64,000 nt of DNA from Shewanella basaltis (GCF_023283885.1 NZ_JAKILA010000005.1:124001-188000), one strand, 5' to 3'; numbered from the stretch's first letter, positions 48,204-59,126 are shown. Program-made: numbers and translations. Notes: generated from the sequence alone by a model not told the origin.

Positions 48204-48950
48204 TTACACCACGTCGATGTCGCCGGCACAGGCAAACACATGATTAGGCCTAAAGGGCTCTTTTTCTATGTCACTCATTTGGCTAACGCCACTGGTGACT
48301 AAAATGGTTTCAAGTCCGGCCTGGAAACCAGCCAAGATATCGGTACGCATGTTGTCACCGATAATTACAGTGTTTTCAGAATGTCCTTGGATGTGATTTA
48401 ACGCTGAGCGAATAATCCATGAGCTTGGCTTGCCCACGTAAAATGGCATTTTCCCGGTAATACGCTCAATGGCGGCACATAATGCGCCACAGGCTGGGCT
48501 ATAAGCCGGGCCGTGTGTATCTGGGTTGGTTGCAATAAAGCGTGCACCACCTGCCACAAAACGTGATGCTTTGTGGATCATGTCCCAGTTGTATGAACGG
48601 GTTTCGCCCACAATCACAAAGTCTGGGTTTATATCCGTTATTGTAAAACCTGCGTTGTACAACTCGTGGGTAAGGGCGCCTTCACCAATTACAAAGGCTT
48701 TGGTGCCGGTTTGGTGTTTAAGAAAGTCAGCCGTTGCCATCGCCGAGGTATAAAAGCAGGTTTCTGGCACATTAATGCCCGCAGCACCCAAGCGGTTTTG
48801 TAAATCTTTACCTGTTTGTACTGGGTAATTGGTGAGAATAACCAGTGGATTGCCTTGCTCTAATACACGATGAATAAATTTATCACTACCAGGAATTAAC
48901 TTGTTGTCGTGCAGTAACACACCATCGATATCACAAATAATGTTTTTCAT
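48204..48950 (-). CDS. nagD: HAD-superfamily nucleotide monophosphatase NagD
   Basis: A 248-residue HAD-IIA phosphatase. Motif I is ICDIDGVLLHD, motif II LTNY, motif III lies near KPSSWI, and motif IV is IGDNMRTDI. The match to E. coli NagD (UMP phosphatase) is strong (ADFLKHQTGTKAFVIGEGAL, ETRSYNWDMIHKA, ATNPDTHG, FRPN). Here it is not in a nag operon but stands alone between sdaA and an M28 peptidase gene. Confidence 0.93.
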   Translation of the reverse strand: MKNIICDIDGVLLHDNKLIPGSDKFIHRVLEQGNPLVILTNYPVQTGKDLQNRLGAAGINVPETCFYTSAMATADFLKHQTGTKAFVIGEGALTHELYNAGFTITDINPDFVIVGETRSYNWDMIHKASRFVAGGARFIATNPDTHGPAYSPACGALCAAIERITGKMPFYVGKPSSWIIRSALNHIQGHSENTVIIGDNMRTDILAGFQAGLETILVTSGVSQMSDIEKEPFRPNHVFACAGDIDVV

Positions 48951-49113
48951 TCTGTTATTTCTTCCTTCAAATACAACCTGACTACATCTAATGCTAATTC
49001 AGACCAGAAAACAACGATTAAATAAAAAAATCAGGCGTGAAAATGGATGCGATGAAGGCAAATGGGATGTGTGCCGTAAAAGCATGGATAATCATTGGCA
49101 GTAAACGGTGCTT

Positions 49114-49142
49114 AAAAAAAGGCCTGTTATTGCTAACAGGCC
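49114..49142 (-). terminator. Intrinsic terminator of sdaA
   Basis: GGCCTGTTA / TAACAGGCC with a 4-base loop is followed by seven T residues on the minus strand. Confidence 0.92.
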
Positions 49143-49171
49143 GGTTATTCGTTAAGACAGATCTACCCGTG

Positions 49172-50548
49172 TTAACATTCGACGATATTTACCGCTAAAC
49201 CACCTTTGGCGGTTTCTTTGTACTTACTGCGCATGTCTTTGCCTGTGTCCATCATGGTTTTGATGACTTTGTCTAACGATACCTTGTGGTTACCGTCGCC
49301 GCGCAGTGCCATGCGTGACGCATTAATGGCTTTTACTGCGCCCATGGCGTTGCGTTCAATGCATGGCACTTGTACCAAGCCACCAACAGGATCACAGGTT
49401 AAGCCTAAGTTATGTTCCATGCCGATTTCTGCTGCGTTTTCGACATGTTCAACCGTGCCTCCCATGATTTCGGTTAACGCTGCCGCGGCCATAGAGCAAG
49501 CCACACCCACTTCACCTTGACAACCGACTTCTGCACCAGAAATTGAAGCATTTTTCTTGTATAAAATCCCAATCGCTGCAGCAGTCAGTAAGTAACGGCT
49601 ACAAACATCGATGTCGACTTCTTGAACAAACATGTCGTAATAACACAATACCGCAGGAATGATACCCGCAGCACCGTTAGTAGGGGCGGTAACCACGCGA
49701 TCGCCAGCTGCGTTTTGCTCGTTAACCGACAAGGCAAATAAGTCGACCCAATCCATTGCCGTTAATGGATCGGTGTTATTACGGCCTTCGGCTTTTAAGC
49801 GGCGGTAAAGTGCTGGTGCGCGGCGACGAAGTTTTAAGCCGCCAGGTAAAATACCTTCTTTTTGATAACCCCGCTCTACGCAGTTTTTCATGGTTTGCCA
49901 AATTTTCCACAAACCTTGTTTGATTTCATCTTCGCTGGCGATGCTCAATTCGTTTGACATCATTAACGATGAAATGCTTAAGCCATTATCGCAACACAGT
50001 TGTAATAACTGTAATGCGCTATTGAAGTCGTATGGTGCTTGTTCAATGGGGGTTGCTGGTGATGCATTACGTTGGGTGATTTCGTCTTCGTCAAGAATAA
50101 AGCCGCCGCCAACAGAGTAGTAGGTGCGTTGGTAAATACATTCGCCTTTAGACAAAGCATAAAGAGTCATGGCATTTGCGTGTGCTGGTAAGGTTTTACG
50201 TCGATGATAAGTGATGCCGTTTTCACGGGTAAACTTAACGAGCCGCCCATCTGCCAATGTTAACTTTTGAGTGGTTGATACGGTCTCTAGGATGGCATCA
50301 ATACTGTCGGTATCGACCGTTTCAGGATCTTCGCCCATTAACCCCAAAATTACTGCTTTACCCGTGCCATGGCCTTTGCCTGTTTGGCCTAACGAGCCGA
50401 ATAGTTCCGCTTGTAATTCATCGGTTTGATCCAATAAATTATTGTCTGCAACATGTTGGATAAATATTTTTCCGGCCTTCATCGGGCCCACCGTGTGTGA
50501 GCTTGAAGGACCAATACCAATTTTGAACATGTCAAATACGCTAATCAT
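49172..50548 (-). CDS. sdaA: L-serine ammonia-lyase SdaA
   Basis: A 458-residue iron-sulfur L-serine deaminase that makes pyruvate and ammonia. The start [26 protein letters not shown] is typical. The catalytic domain has GAAGIIPAV and the Cys residues expected to bind the [4Fe-4S] cluster are in [15 protein letters not shown] and [14 protein letters not shown]. Length fits E. coli SdaA (454). It diverges from nagZ. Confidence 0.96.
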   Translation of the reverse strand: MISVFDMFKIGIGPSSSHTVGPMKAGKIFIQHVADNNLLDQTDELQAELFGSLGQTGKGHGTGKAVILGLMGEDPETVDTDSIDAILETVSTTQKLTLADGRLVKFTRENGITYHRRKTLPAHANAMTLYALSKGECIYQRTYYSVGGGFILDEDEITQRNASPATPIEQAPYDFNSALQLLQLCCDNGLSISSLMMSNELSIASEDEIKQGLWKIWQTMKNCVERGYQKEGILPGGLKLRRRAPALYRRLKAEGRNNTDPLTAMDWVDLFALSVNEQNAAGDRVVTAPTNGAAGIIPAVLCYYDMFVQEVDIDVCSRYLLTAAAIGILYKKNASISGAEVGCQGEVGVACSMAAAALTEIMGGTVEHVENAAEIGMEHNLGLTCDPVGGLVQVPCIERNAMGAVKAINASRMALRGDGNHKVSLDKVIKTMMDTGKDMRSKYKETAKGGLAVNIVEC

Positions 50549-50769
50549 GTTGTGAAACCCTTGCTGAGTCGTTTATTGTTTTCGTTATTAGTGAGTATAA
50601 TCGCCACAGATGAATTTGGCGGTTTATCTCTTTTGTTGGCAGAGTATCCCACAGTTTGGTGCAACGTAGTTCATTAGTTTTTTTTATGCATAGTTTTTCA
50701 CATTAGCTTGTCTTATCTTGGCCAATATTTGAAAGTGACACGGGCAATAAAGAGTATTAGGGGAACAGT

Positions 50770-51780
50770 TTGAGCTATTTAATGATGGATTTAGCCGGTT
50801 TAACAGTGTCAAAACAAGAAACCGAGCAATTACGCCACCCTAAAGTTGGCGGTATTATTTTGTTTAGTCGCAATTTTGAAAATAAAAGTCAATTAATTGA
50901 GTTAGTTAAAGAGGTTAGGCGAATTAGGCCAGAATTATTGATTGCCGTTGACCATGAAGGTGGTCGGGTTCAGCGTTTTCGTGATGGGTTTAGTGCAATT
51001 CCTGCAATGGGGGATATTTTACCCGCAGCAAACATGGATTTAACATTAGCAAAACAATGGGCGAAAGAGTGTGGTTTTTTAATGGCAATTGAGCTTTTAG
51101 CTTGCGATATTGATTTAAGTTTTGCCCCTGTTTTAGATGTTAACGGCATAAGTGAAGTGATTGGAAAACGCAGTTTTAGCCCTGAGCCGGAAGTCGTGAG
51201 TGCGATAGCCGAGCAATTTATTATTGGGATGAATGATGCCGGTATGGCGGCAGTGGGTAAACATTTTCCAGGTCATGGCAGTGTTGCTGCCGATTCGCAC
51301 ATTGCAATGCCTGTTGATTCGCGTGCAAAAGAAGCCGTTGAGGCATTTGACATGTTGCCATTTAAACAGTTGATAAGCCAACAACAGTTACAAGGTGTAA
51401 TGCCTGCCCATGTGGTTTATTCGGCCATTGATCCTAATCCGGCTGGGTTTTCTTCTTATTGGCTGCAAACTGTGTTGCGACAAGAGTTGGCCTTTAATGG
51501 GGTGATATTTTCTGACGATTTAGGCATGAAAGGCGCAAGCTTTGCGGGTGATTATCTTGGCCGTGCCAAAGCCGCGCTTGATGCTGGTTGCGATATGATT
51601 TTAGTGTGTAATGATCCCCTCGGAGTGCACACTTTATTGACCGAGTTTGTGTGGCCAGCAGATGAACCTTTACATACTGCACTGGCGCTCAAGGGAAACC
51701 TAACACAAGCCAATGTGGCATTAGCACAACACGAGCGGATTAAGGCTGCGCAGTTGTTGGTGGCTCAAATAAAACCATGA
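50770..51780 (+). CDS. nagZ: Beta-N-acetylhexosaminidase NagZ
   Basis: A 336-residue family 3 glycosidase that removes GlcNAc from anhydro-muropeptides in the cytoplasm during wall recycling. The motif KHFPGHGSVAADSHIAMP holds the catalytic His/Asp, and VDHEGGRVQRF and FSDDLGMKG (nucleophile Asp) are typical. It starts with TTG at 50770, supported by AGGGG six bases upstream. Terminator at 51793-51820 follows. Confidence 0.95.
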   Translation: MSYLMMDLAGLTVSKQETEQLRHPKVGGIILFSRNFENKSQLIELVKEVRRIRPELLIAVDHEGGRVQRFRDGFSAIPAMGDILPAANMDLTLAKQWAKECGFLMAIELLACDIDLSFAPVLDVNGISEVIGKRSFSPEPEVVSAIAEQFIIGMNDAGMAAVGKHFPGHGSVAADSHIAMPVDSRAKEAVEAFDMLPFKQLISQQQLQGVMPAHVVYSAIDPNPAGFSSYWLQTVLRQELAFNGVIFSDDLGMKGASFAGDYLGRAKAALDAGCDMILVCNDPLGVHTLLTEFVWPADEPLHTALALKGNLTQANVALAQHERIKAAQLLVAQIKP

Positions 51781-51792
51781 GTTTTATTGTAA

Positions 51793-51820
51793 AAAAACCG
51801 GATTGTGATATCCGGTTTTT
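51793..51820. terminator. Bidirectional terminator nagZ/csiV
   Basis: An 11-bp stem AAAAACCGGAT / ATCCGGTTTTT with loop TGTGAT, flanked by A- and T-runs between convergent genes. Confidence 0.9.
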
Positions 51821-51841
51821 TATGGGTAAGTGCTGCTGGTA

Positions 51842-52834
51842 TTAGCCTGCGTAAGGCGTGGGTTGTGCTTGGGGGGTATGGCCCGTTAAATCAATGGGTT
51901 TAACGCTTGTTGGCTGGGCCATTTTGCGTATTTGCATCACAATACCCAATTGAGGGTGGTCAAAATAATGTAACTCACCACTTTTGACACGACGATTTTG
52001 TATTAACGGAATACTTTGCAGATAAAGAGCTAATTGCTTTTTCCCTTCAATATCCAGTGCTGCGTATTCGTTAAAGGCCGCGGGTGCTGATTCAATCATT
52101 TTTTGCGTGGGTTTACGTAATGCCAAGTTATTTTCGATATATAAATAATGGCTTAAGTAAATGTTGATAGAACCATCGAGCTCCCACACCGGATTGATTT
52201 TAGGTGCGTCGAAAACGCCGCCTAATGCACTGTAATCGCCCGTTGGCATGGTATTGCTGTCAGCTTGCTTTTTAACGCTTAAACCATGGTAGTCGAAGGT
52301 GTTAGAAAAATCTTTTCCTCCAAAAATACGTATGGGTTTGGCTGCGCGACGAGACTGCATATTTTGTTGCCAGGTTAAGTGAACCAAGCCTTTTACATAG
52401 GGTTCGCGACTTATGGTTCGGATAATATCGTTAAACTGCCCCTGACTTTGCGCAAGTAATACTGGGCCTTGGCCCAAATAAGCTGATTGTGGACTTGCTG
52501 CGCCGACATGAAGTGGCACTTGGCTTGGGTGAGTTGCTATGGTGTTGCTCACTTTGGGGTCGTTACATTGAGTTGTGTCGCTTGCCCAGTCTGTAGATGA
52601 ACAGCCATTTAACCCCACTGCAACACCGGTGATGTCGGTACTGATCACTGGAGTGATAATGTCGACGGTGTTGTTGGCAAGTTTCGGTGGCGATGCATCA
52701 AGCCATTTTTCAACCGATGGTGTTTGGCGTTCAAAGATAAATACTTCAACTTCAAACCATGATTCACCATGGGCTGAAAAGCTGTGGGATAGCGCTGTGA
52801 TAGCGGCGATAGATATCGCAAATTTACGAAGCAC
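51842..52834 (-). CDS. csiV: CsiV-family peptidoglycan-binding periplasmic protein
   Basis: A 330-residue exported protein with a signal peptide (residues 1-23). The start of the mature part, ESWFEVEVFIFER, is the CsiV signature. CsiV from Vibrio binds peptidoglycan and is required for cell shape under D-amino-acid stress. Start is GTG at 52834, whose G is shared with the stop codon of mfd (TAG), with GGAG seven bases before it. The gene order mfd-csiV supports the call. Confidence 0.85.
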   Translation of the reverse strand: MLRKFAISIAAITALSHSFSAHGESWFEVEVFIFERQTPSVEKWLDASPPKLANNTVDIITPVISTDITGVAVGLNGCSSTDWASDTTQCNDPKVSNTIATHPSQVPLHVGAASPQSAYLGQGPVLLAQSQGQFNDIIRTISREPYVKGLVHLTWQQNMQSRRAAKPIRIFGGKDFSNTFDYHGLSVKKQADSNTMPTGDYSALGGVFDAPKINPVWELDGSINIYLSHYLYIENNLALRKPTQKMIESAPAAFNEYAALDIEGKKQLALYLQSIPLIQNRRVKSGELHYFDHPQLGIVMQIRKMAQPTSVKPIDLTGHTPQAQPTPYAG

Positions 52835-55800
52835 TATTTGTCTCCATTTTGATGTTTAGCGAACTGTTCAAGCAAGGTGTTGACTAATTCAAGACGCTCT
52901 TTGCTTGTTTCAGCAGGAATAGTGAACTTTAACTTATTTGGACCGTCCATTCGATAGATTTGTGGTTGGTTTTGCAACAAACCAATAATAAACATCGGAT
53001 CGACTGAGTTTTCTTGACCAAATTCGACACTTCCACCTTTGGCGTGCATTTCGATTTTAACAATGCCTAGGGCTGTTGCTTGATGTTTATACAAGGTGAT
53101 TGCCATTAAGTTGCGGGTGGCGTCGGGCAGCATACCAAAGCGATCAATGAATTCGACTTTGAGTTCGTCAAGCATAGTGTCGTTTTCACAATTGGCTATA
53201 CGTTTATAAAGTGATAAGCGCATATTTACATCGCTAACGTAGTCTTCTGGCAGCAGTGCGGGTATGCGTAAATCAATTTCTGCTTTGGCACTCATCATGT
53301 AGGCAAGGGACGGCTCTTTGCCTTCTTTTAACGCTTTGACCGCTGATTCGAGCATTTCCATGTATAAGCTGAAACCAATTTTAGAAATATGCCCGCTTTG
53401 CTCATCACCGAGTAATTCACCTGCGCCGCGAATTTCTAAGTCTTGGGTGGCTAGCATAAAGCCTGCGCCTAAATCTTCGAGGGCGTCGATGGCTTCAAGG
53501 CGTTTACGGGCATCGGCGGTCATTCGCTTTGGATGCGGTGTCATCATGTAAGCGTAGGCTTGATGATGTGAGCGACCCACACGACCACGTAATTGATGCA
53601 ATTGAGCTAAACCAAACATATCGGCACGATCGATAATAATGGTGTTTGCGCTTGGCACGTCAATACCGGTTTCAATGATGGTGGTACACACCAATACGTT
53701 AAAGCGCTGGTGGTAAAAGTCTGACATGACTTTTTCAAGATCGCGTTCGCGCATTTGGCCGTGTGCGGTTACCACCCGAGCCTCTGGCAGTAAGTCACGA
53801 ATATTTTGTGCTGTTTTTTCAATGGTTTCGACATTGTTGTGCAGGTAATATACTTGGCCACCCCGAAGAATTTCACGCAAAATGGCTTCTCGAACAGTGG
53901 CCTGGTCGTATTCGCGAACAAACGTTTTTACTGCTAAACGTTTTGCTGGTGGTGTAGCGATAATAGATAAATCGCGCATACCTGACATGGCCATGTTTAA
54001 TGTGCGCGGGATAGGCGTGGCTGTCAGGGTTAATATGTCAACATTGGCGCGCAATGCTTTGATTTTCTCTTTTTGACGCACCCCAAAGCGGTGTTCTTCG
54101 TCAATAATTAATAAGCCTAAATTATCGAAGTTGGCTTCGGCAGACAATAATTTGTGCGTTCCGATCAAAATATCGACTTTACCTGCTGATAATTGTTCAA
54201 CTACGCTGTTTTGTTCTTTGGTGGTTCTAAACCGTGACATCACTTCAATCACCATTGGCCAATCAGCAAAACGGTCTTTAAAGTTTTCATAGTGTTGTTG
54301 GGCGAGCAGGGTGGTTGGCACTAACACGACAACCTGTTTACCTGCGTTGACAGCCACAAAGGCTGCGCGCATTGCTACTTCGGTTTTACCAAAGCCGACA
54401 TCACCACACACTAAGCGGTCCATCGCCAGTGGTGCTTGTAAGTCGGCTAAAACAGCGTTAATGGCGCTTTCTTGGTCGACGGTTTCTTCAAACGGAAAAC
54501 CTTGACTAAATTGCGCGTATTCTTGCTCGTCGATGATCATGGCTTCACCTGGGCGAGCTTGACGCCTTGCGTACACATCAAGTAATTCAGCCGCCACATC
54601 GCGAATGCGCTCGATGGCTTTTTTCTTGGCTTTGGCCCAGGTCTCATTACCTAATTTATTGAGCTGAGCTTCGCCATCGCCGCTGGCATTAAAACGGCTA
54701 ATTAAATGCAATGAAGAGACGGGGACGTAGAGTTTGTCGCCACCTGAATATTCAAGCTTTAAGTATTCGGCGATAAGCCCTCCTGTATCGAGGGTTTCTA
54801 GTCCTTGATAAAGTGCAACCCCATGTTCTAAATGAACAATAGGCTGGCCCACTTTAAGTTCAGCTAAGTTTTTAACTAATACATCTGAGCTTACTTGTTT
54901 TTGTTTTTCACGACGACGCTGTTGCGAGATCCGTTGACCAAATAATTCGGTTTCACAAATGATACTCACCGGCCCTTTTGGGGTGTCGGTTAATAGGCAA
55001 CCACGGCTTAATGGTGAAACCACCAACCCGACGCTGTCTTTGGCTGCCAGGTAGTCATTTAAATGGGCAAATTGTTTGGGTTTAATACCAATTTTTGCAA
55101 ATAACTCTAGGAGCGCTTCTCGGCGACCTTCAGATTCGGCACTGAAGAGTAACTGTGGTTGCACTGCACTGTATTCTTGTAATGCAATTAATGGCTGCTT
55201 GAGTTTGTGGTTGGCGTTAATGTCTGGCAGTTTTTCAACATTTGCGACAATGGCGTGGGCGGGCAAATCGATTTGAGCCAAGGGCTGCCCGGCATTATCA
55301 GTGTCGTTTACATGGGTTTGTTGAATAATCTGCGTACGAGTTAAGGGTTTAAATGCTGCAAATAATTCATCGTGCTGCAGGTAAAGCTCTTTGGGCGTAA
55401 GCAGTGGTCTGAGTGGGTCAATGCGCCTGTCTTCATAGCGTATGCTCACTTCGTGTAAATGCTGTTGACTGGCTTTTTCAATATCGCCAAGGGTAATCAA
55501 TTGGCTGTTTTGTGGTAAATAGTCAAATAATGTTGCTGTGTCATCAAAAAACAAGGGTAAATAATTTTCGATGCCAGCAGGCATTAAATTTCGGCTCACT
55601 AACTGATAAACCGATTCAGCTTCTTTAGAAATGACTTCAAAGCGGCGGCGATACCTTTGTCTAAACCCTTCTATCGCATTGCTGTCTGTTGGGAATTCTT
55701 TAGCCGGTAACATGCGGATCGCGTCACGAGCCATACCAGAGCGTTGGCTGTCGACATCAAAGAAACGAATCGATTCTACTTCATCGTCAAATAATTCAAT

Positions 55801-56358
55801 GCGCAGTGGTTGGCGTGAACCTGTAGGGAAAATGTCGATGATTGAACCGCGTATAGCAAATTCACCGTGTTCGTATACTTGTTCAACAAGGTGATAGCCA
55901 GTGTCTGTTAGGTGTTGTCTGGCTTGTTGTAAACTGTAAGTATCACCTTTATTGAGTACCATCACATTGGCGGTCATAAATGACTTTGGCGGCAAGCGAA
56001 CCATCAAGGTGTTCACGGGCACGATAACAACATTGTGTTGACTCTGGCTAATATTAGCTAGGGTTTCTAAGCGCTGCGATATCAGATCTTGATGGGGAGA
56101 AAAGTTATCGTAGGGTAGGGTTTCTCTGTCTGGAAACAAGCACACATTAATGTTGCTATGTTGCAACAAGTAGCTTAATTCGACCTCAATTGACAGTGCG
56201 CTAGGTGTGTCGTGGGTAACGATGATGCTAGTACCCGAATGCTGTTGAATTAACTTGGCCAAGGTGAGGGCTTGAGACACCCCACCTAATGTTGCCAAAG
56301 TTTGTATCTGTTGGCCTTTTTTTACACTCGGCGGCGTGAGTACACTAAATTGTTTCAT
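52834..56358 (-). CDS. mfd: Transcription-repair coupling factor Mfd
   Basis: A 1174-residue translocase that removes stalled RNA polymerase and recruits UvrA. In order it has the UvrB-like N terminus, the RNA-polymerase interacting domain (VHLEHGVALYQGLETLD), a RecG-like helicase with Walker A CGDVGFGKTEVAMRA, DEEH box (IIDEEHRFGV), motif VTATPIPRT-like LTATPIPRTLNMAMSG, TIIETGIDVPSANTIIID, QLRGRVGRS, and a C-terminal domain. Length fits E. coli Mfd (1148). csiV follows and overlaps by one base. Confidence 0.97.
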   Translation of the reverse strand: MKQFSVLTPPSVKKGQQIQTLATLGGVSQALTLAKLIQQHSGTSIIVTHDTPSALSIEVELSYLLQHSNINVCLFPDRETLPYDNFSPHQDLISQRLETLANISQSQHNVVIVPVNTLMVRLPPKSFMTANVMVLNKGDTYSLQQARQHLTDTGYHLVEQVYEHGEFAIRGSIIDIFPTGSRQPLRIELFDDEVESIRFFDVDSQRSGMARDAIRMLPAKEFPTDSNAIEGFRQRYRRRFEVISKEAESVYQLVSRNLMPAGIENYLPLFFDDTATLFDYLPQNSQLITLGDIEKASQQHLHEVSIRYEDRRIDPLRPLLTPKELYLQHDELFAAFKPLTRTQIIQQTHVNDTDNAGQPLAQIDLPAHAIVANVEKLPDINANHKLKQPLIALQEYSAVQPQLLFSAESEGRREALLELFAKIGIKPKQFAHLNDYLAAKDSVGLVVSPLSRGCLLTDTPKGPVSIICETELFGQRISQQRRREKQKQVSSDVLVKNLAELKVGQPIVHLEHGVALYQGLETLDTGGLIAEYLKLEYSGGDKLYVPVSSLHLISRFNASGDGEAQLNKLGNETWAKAKKKAIERIRDVAAELLDVYARRQARPGEAMIIDEQEYAQFSQGFPFEETVDQESAINAVLADLQAPLAMDRLVCGDVGFGKTEVAMRAAFVAVNAGKQVVVLVPTTLLAQQHYENFKDRFADWPMVIEVMSRFRTTKEQNSVVEQLSAGKVDILIGTHKLLSAEANFDNLGLLIIDEEHRFGVRQKEKIKALRANVDILTLTATPIPRTLNMAMSGMRDLSIIATPPAKRLAVKTFVREYDQATVREAILREILRGGQVYYLHNNVETIEKTAQNIRDLLPEARVVTAHGQMRERDLEKVMSDFYHQRFNVLVCTTIIETGIDVPSANTIIIDRADMFGLAQLHQLRGRVGRSHHQAYAYMMTPHPKRMTADARKRLEAIDALEDLGAGFMLATQDLEIRGAGELLGDEQSGHISKIGFSLYMEMLESAVKALKEGKEPSLAYMMSAKAEIDLRIPALLPEDYVSDVNMRLSLYKRIANCENDTMLDELKVEFIDRFGMLPDATRNLMAITLYKHQATALGIVKIEMHAKGGSVEFGQENSVDPMFIIGLLQNQPQIYRMDGPNKLKFTIPAETSKERLELVNTLLEQFAKHQNGDK

Positions 56359-56410
56359 TAAAATCTTTTTCAGTTCCGTTGGCTGTCAATTTGTATTGAA
56401 ACGCGTAATG

Positions 56411-57007
56411 TTAACGTCGTTGTTTTTCAATATTCTGTTTGCGCTGTTTCAGCATTTTTTGTTGCACGGCTAAACTTGCCTTGACGAGTTGTTCGACATC
56501 GTCTTCAAGAATTTGGCTAAATTCAAGTTCACATTGCCATGCCGGTGAGCTGTCGTTTTGTGGGTTAATTTGATGGCATTGAGTCACTTGGCATATACAT
56601 AATAATGCGACCACCTCGGTGTGCAAATAGATGTGGGTTTTGTAGTAATCGCCTGGTGTCAGTTCAAATGAGCTGGTCACGTTAATACCACTGCCACCAA
56701 ATTGCATGCCATTAACTTTTTTGCCTTCTTGTGTTTCATTTTCAAGCACGTGCTGTAACACTAGGTCGACCTTGCGTGATTGTAGCTTTAGAAAGTCAAC
56801 AACCGCTTTGGCATCGTTATCTAAATTACGTAATTGTAACAGGCAGCTGGCTTCGAGACTTTTAACTTCAGTGAGCAATTTTAAGCCAATAGATTGCATG
56901 TCTTTGAGCTCGCTTTCGCTAGGTAGCCCTTGGCTTGCGTCCCAATAAGACAGGTAAGCATTAAAGCTGTGAGGCACACTAAAATAAGAATTGCTGTCAG
57001 GTATCAA
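56411..57007 (-). CDS. Atypical PilZ-domain protein
   Basis: A 198-residue protein. The N-terminal part is helical (residues 20-80), then a PilZ-like segment with GMQFGGSGINVTSSFELTPGDY and a helical C-terminal tail. The c-di-GMP motif RxxxR and D/NxSxxG is not intact: GGSGI is present but no clear Arg pair. Start is TTG at 57007, with AGAGG six bases upstream. It lies between mfd and lolC, a position often held by a PilZ gene in this group. The call rests on this weak motif and position. Confidence 0.55.
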   Translation of the reverse strand: MIPDSNSYFSVPHSFNAYLSYWDASQGLPSESELKDMQSIGLKLLTEVKSLEASCLLQLRNLDNDAKAVVDFLKLQSRKVDLVLQHVLENETQEGKKVNGMQFGGSGINVTSSFELTPGDYYKTHIYLHTEVVALLCICQVTQCHQINPQNDSSPAWQCELEFSQILEDDVEQLVKASLAVQQKMLKQRKQNIEKQRR

Positions 57008-57165
57008 GGTTTGCCTCTTTATTTATCACGCCAATAACCCTATTATCGTGCCCAACTTAATGATTTAGCAAGTCATACACAATGGCTTGTTGGTTTCATG
57101 TCCACAATTTTGCTTGTTTGTCAGACTAATACGCTGTAATGAGCGCATAGGATTAGTATTTTTTT

Positions 57166-58410
57166 ATGAATTTCGGATTTTCGTTTTTTATCGGCTACCG
57201 TTACTGGCGAGCCCGAAAAGCCAATGCTTTTGCCTCTTTTATTACTTTTTTTGCGGTCTCAGGTATTTTTTTAGGGGTTGCGGCATTAATTGTGGTGAGT
57301 TCGGTGATGAATGGCCTTGAGGGGCAATTAAAAAACCGCATCTTAGGTGCAGTGCCGCAATTGACCTTAATCAATGAACAAGGCTTCAGTGATTGGCAAG
57401 CGTTAAGCCAAAGGGTGTTGAACACAAGCGGATTGGCGCACAGCGTTCGTGGCATTGTGCCAAGCACCACGACACAGGCGATGATCCAGTCACGTAAAAA
57501 TATCAGTGCTGTACAAGTGTATGGTGTCTATCCTGAGCTTGAACAAGCACTCTCTAGTATTGCATCTCATACTTATTCCAATGCGTTTGAACAATTAACA
57601 GCAGGTGACTACCATATTGTGCTTGGCAGTGAGCTTGCGCGCAAACTGGATGTTAACACAGGGGATAAAATACGTTTGCTAAGTGGCGATGGTGTGGTTT
57701 ATTCCCCTATGGGCCCAGTGCCAAGCCAACGTAAGTTTACCGTTGCGGGTGTATTTGAAATGGGGTCGCAAGTTGATGGCAGTGTGGCCTATGTGCATTA
57801 CCATGATGCGCGTAAGTTAATGCGTAAAAATAGCCAAACGATTAATGAACTGAGAGTGTATTTGCACGATCCATTTTCAGCACCACAAATCGCGCCTGTT
57901 ATGTTAACGGGTTTTGCGCAACAAGGTGTTGAGATAAAAACCTCTGATTGGCGCCAACAATATGGTCATTTATTTTCTGCCGTAAACATGGAAAAAAACA
58001 TGATGTCCTTGATGCTGAGTTTAATTGTGGCGGTTGCTGCGTTTAATATGGTGTCGGCATTGGTGATGATGGTGATTGACAAAACATCTGATGTAGCGGT
58101 GCTGAAAACCCAAGGGGTGACTACGTCATCTGTGATGGCAATATTTATTGTGCAAGGCTTGTTGAACGCCTTGCTAGGATTAATGTTAGGGACAATAGTG
58201 GGCATAGGGTTAACCCTAAATTTAAACAGTATTTTATCTGGGCTTGGCATTTCGATTTTAGGTGCAGGGCAAACTTTACCTGTTGCGTTATCTCTGTCCC
58301 AATTGAGTTTTATTATTGTTGGCTCGTTATTGATTACCTTACTTGCCACTCTTTACCCTGCGCTGTCAGCTGCTAGGGTTCAACCCGCTACTGCTTTGAG
58401 ATACGAATGA
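57166..58410 (+). CDS. lolC: Lipoprotein-releasing ABC transporter permease LolC
   Basis: A 414-residue inner-membrane FtsX-family permease with a membrane segment near the N terminus (TFFAVSGIFLGVAALIVVSSVMNGLEGQLK), a large periplasmic domain (about 50-260), and three C-terminal membrane segments. Its start is MNFGFSFFIGYRYWRARK. LolCDE extracts lipoproteins from the inner membrane and passes them to LolA. The stop overlaps the lolD start (ATGA). Confidence 0.92.
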   Translation: MNFGFSFFIGYRYWRARKANAFASFITFFAVSGIFLGVAALIVVSSVMNGLEGQLKNRILGAVPQLTLINEQGFSDWQALSQRVLNTSGLAHSVRGIVPSTTTQAMIQSRKNISAVQVYGVYPELEQALSSIASHTYSNAFEQLTAGDYHIVLGSELARKLDVNTGDKIRLLSGDGVVYSPMGPVPSQRKFTVAGVFEMGSQVDGSVAYVHYHDARKLMRKNSQTINELRVYLHDPFSAPQIAPVMLTGFAQQGVEIKTSDWRQQYGHLFSAVNMEKNMMSLMLSLIVAVAAFNMVSALVMMVIDKTSDVAVLKTQGVTTSSVMAIFIVQGLLNALLGLMLGTIVGIGLTLNLNSILSGLGISILGAGQTLPVALSLSQLSFIIVGSLLITLLATLYPALSAARVQPATALRYE

Positions 58411-59126
58411 TGAGTCAAACACAAATCCCTTTATTACAGGTTAAGCATGTCAGTAAACAATATCATGACGGTGAAATCACTACCCAGGTATTGTCTGGCG
58501 TTGATATAACTGTTTATAAAGGTGAGCAATTAGCCATTGTTGGAAGCTCTGGCTCGGGTAAAAGTACCTTGCTGCACATCATGGGCACGTTAGATACGCC
58601 AACATCTGGCTCTGTTGTACTTGATGGCGAAGATTTATATCAAATGTCGGTCGCTCGCCAAGCTCAGGTGCGTAATCAAGATTTGGGGTTTATTTACCAG
58701 TTTCATCATTTGTTACCTGAATTTACAGCCCTTGAAAATGTGGCTATGCCAGCATTTATCCAGGGTAAAGACAAAAAACAAACGCTGCTGGATGCAAAAA
58801 CACTACTCGAGCGAGTTGGGCTTGGGCATCGTGTTAATCACATTCCTGCGCAACTGTCTGGTGGTGAGCGCCAGCGTGTGGCGATTGCAAGAGCCTTAAT
58901 TAATAAACCTAAGTTAGTCTTAGCCGATGAGCCGACGGGTAATTTAGATGCCAGCAGCGCTGCTAACGTGTATACCATGATCCGCGAACTGGCTCATCAA
59001 TTTGATACGGCGTTTGTTGTGGTGACCCATGACCATCAACTAGCAGCAAAAATGGATCGTCAATTAACCATGAAAGATGGTTTATTACAAACTGTTGTCA
59101 ATCCAGCAGGACAAATCAATGAGTAA
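58407..59126 (+). CDS. lolD: Lipoprotein-releasing ABC transporter ATPase LolD
   Basis: A 239-residue ABC ATPase. Walker A is GSSGSGKSTLLH, the Q-loop YQFHHLLPEFTA, signature LSGGERQRVAIARAL and Walker B LVLADEPTGNLD. The LolD-specific FHHLLPEFTALENV fits. It overlaps lolC by 4 bases and lolE by 8 bases. Confidence 0.95.
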   Translation: MMSQTQIPLLQVKHVSKQYHDGEITTQVLSGVDITVYKGEQLAIVGSSGSGKSTLLHIMGTLDTPTSGSVVLDGEDLYQMSVARQAQVRNQDLGFIYQFHHLLPEFTALENVAMPAFIQGKDKKQTLLDAKTLLERVGLGHRVNHIPAQLSGGERQRVAIARALINKPKLVLADEPTGNLDASSAANVYTMIRELAHQFDTAFVVVTHDHQLAAKMDRQLTMKDGLLQTVVNPAGQINE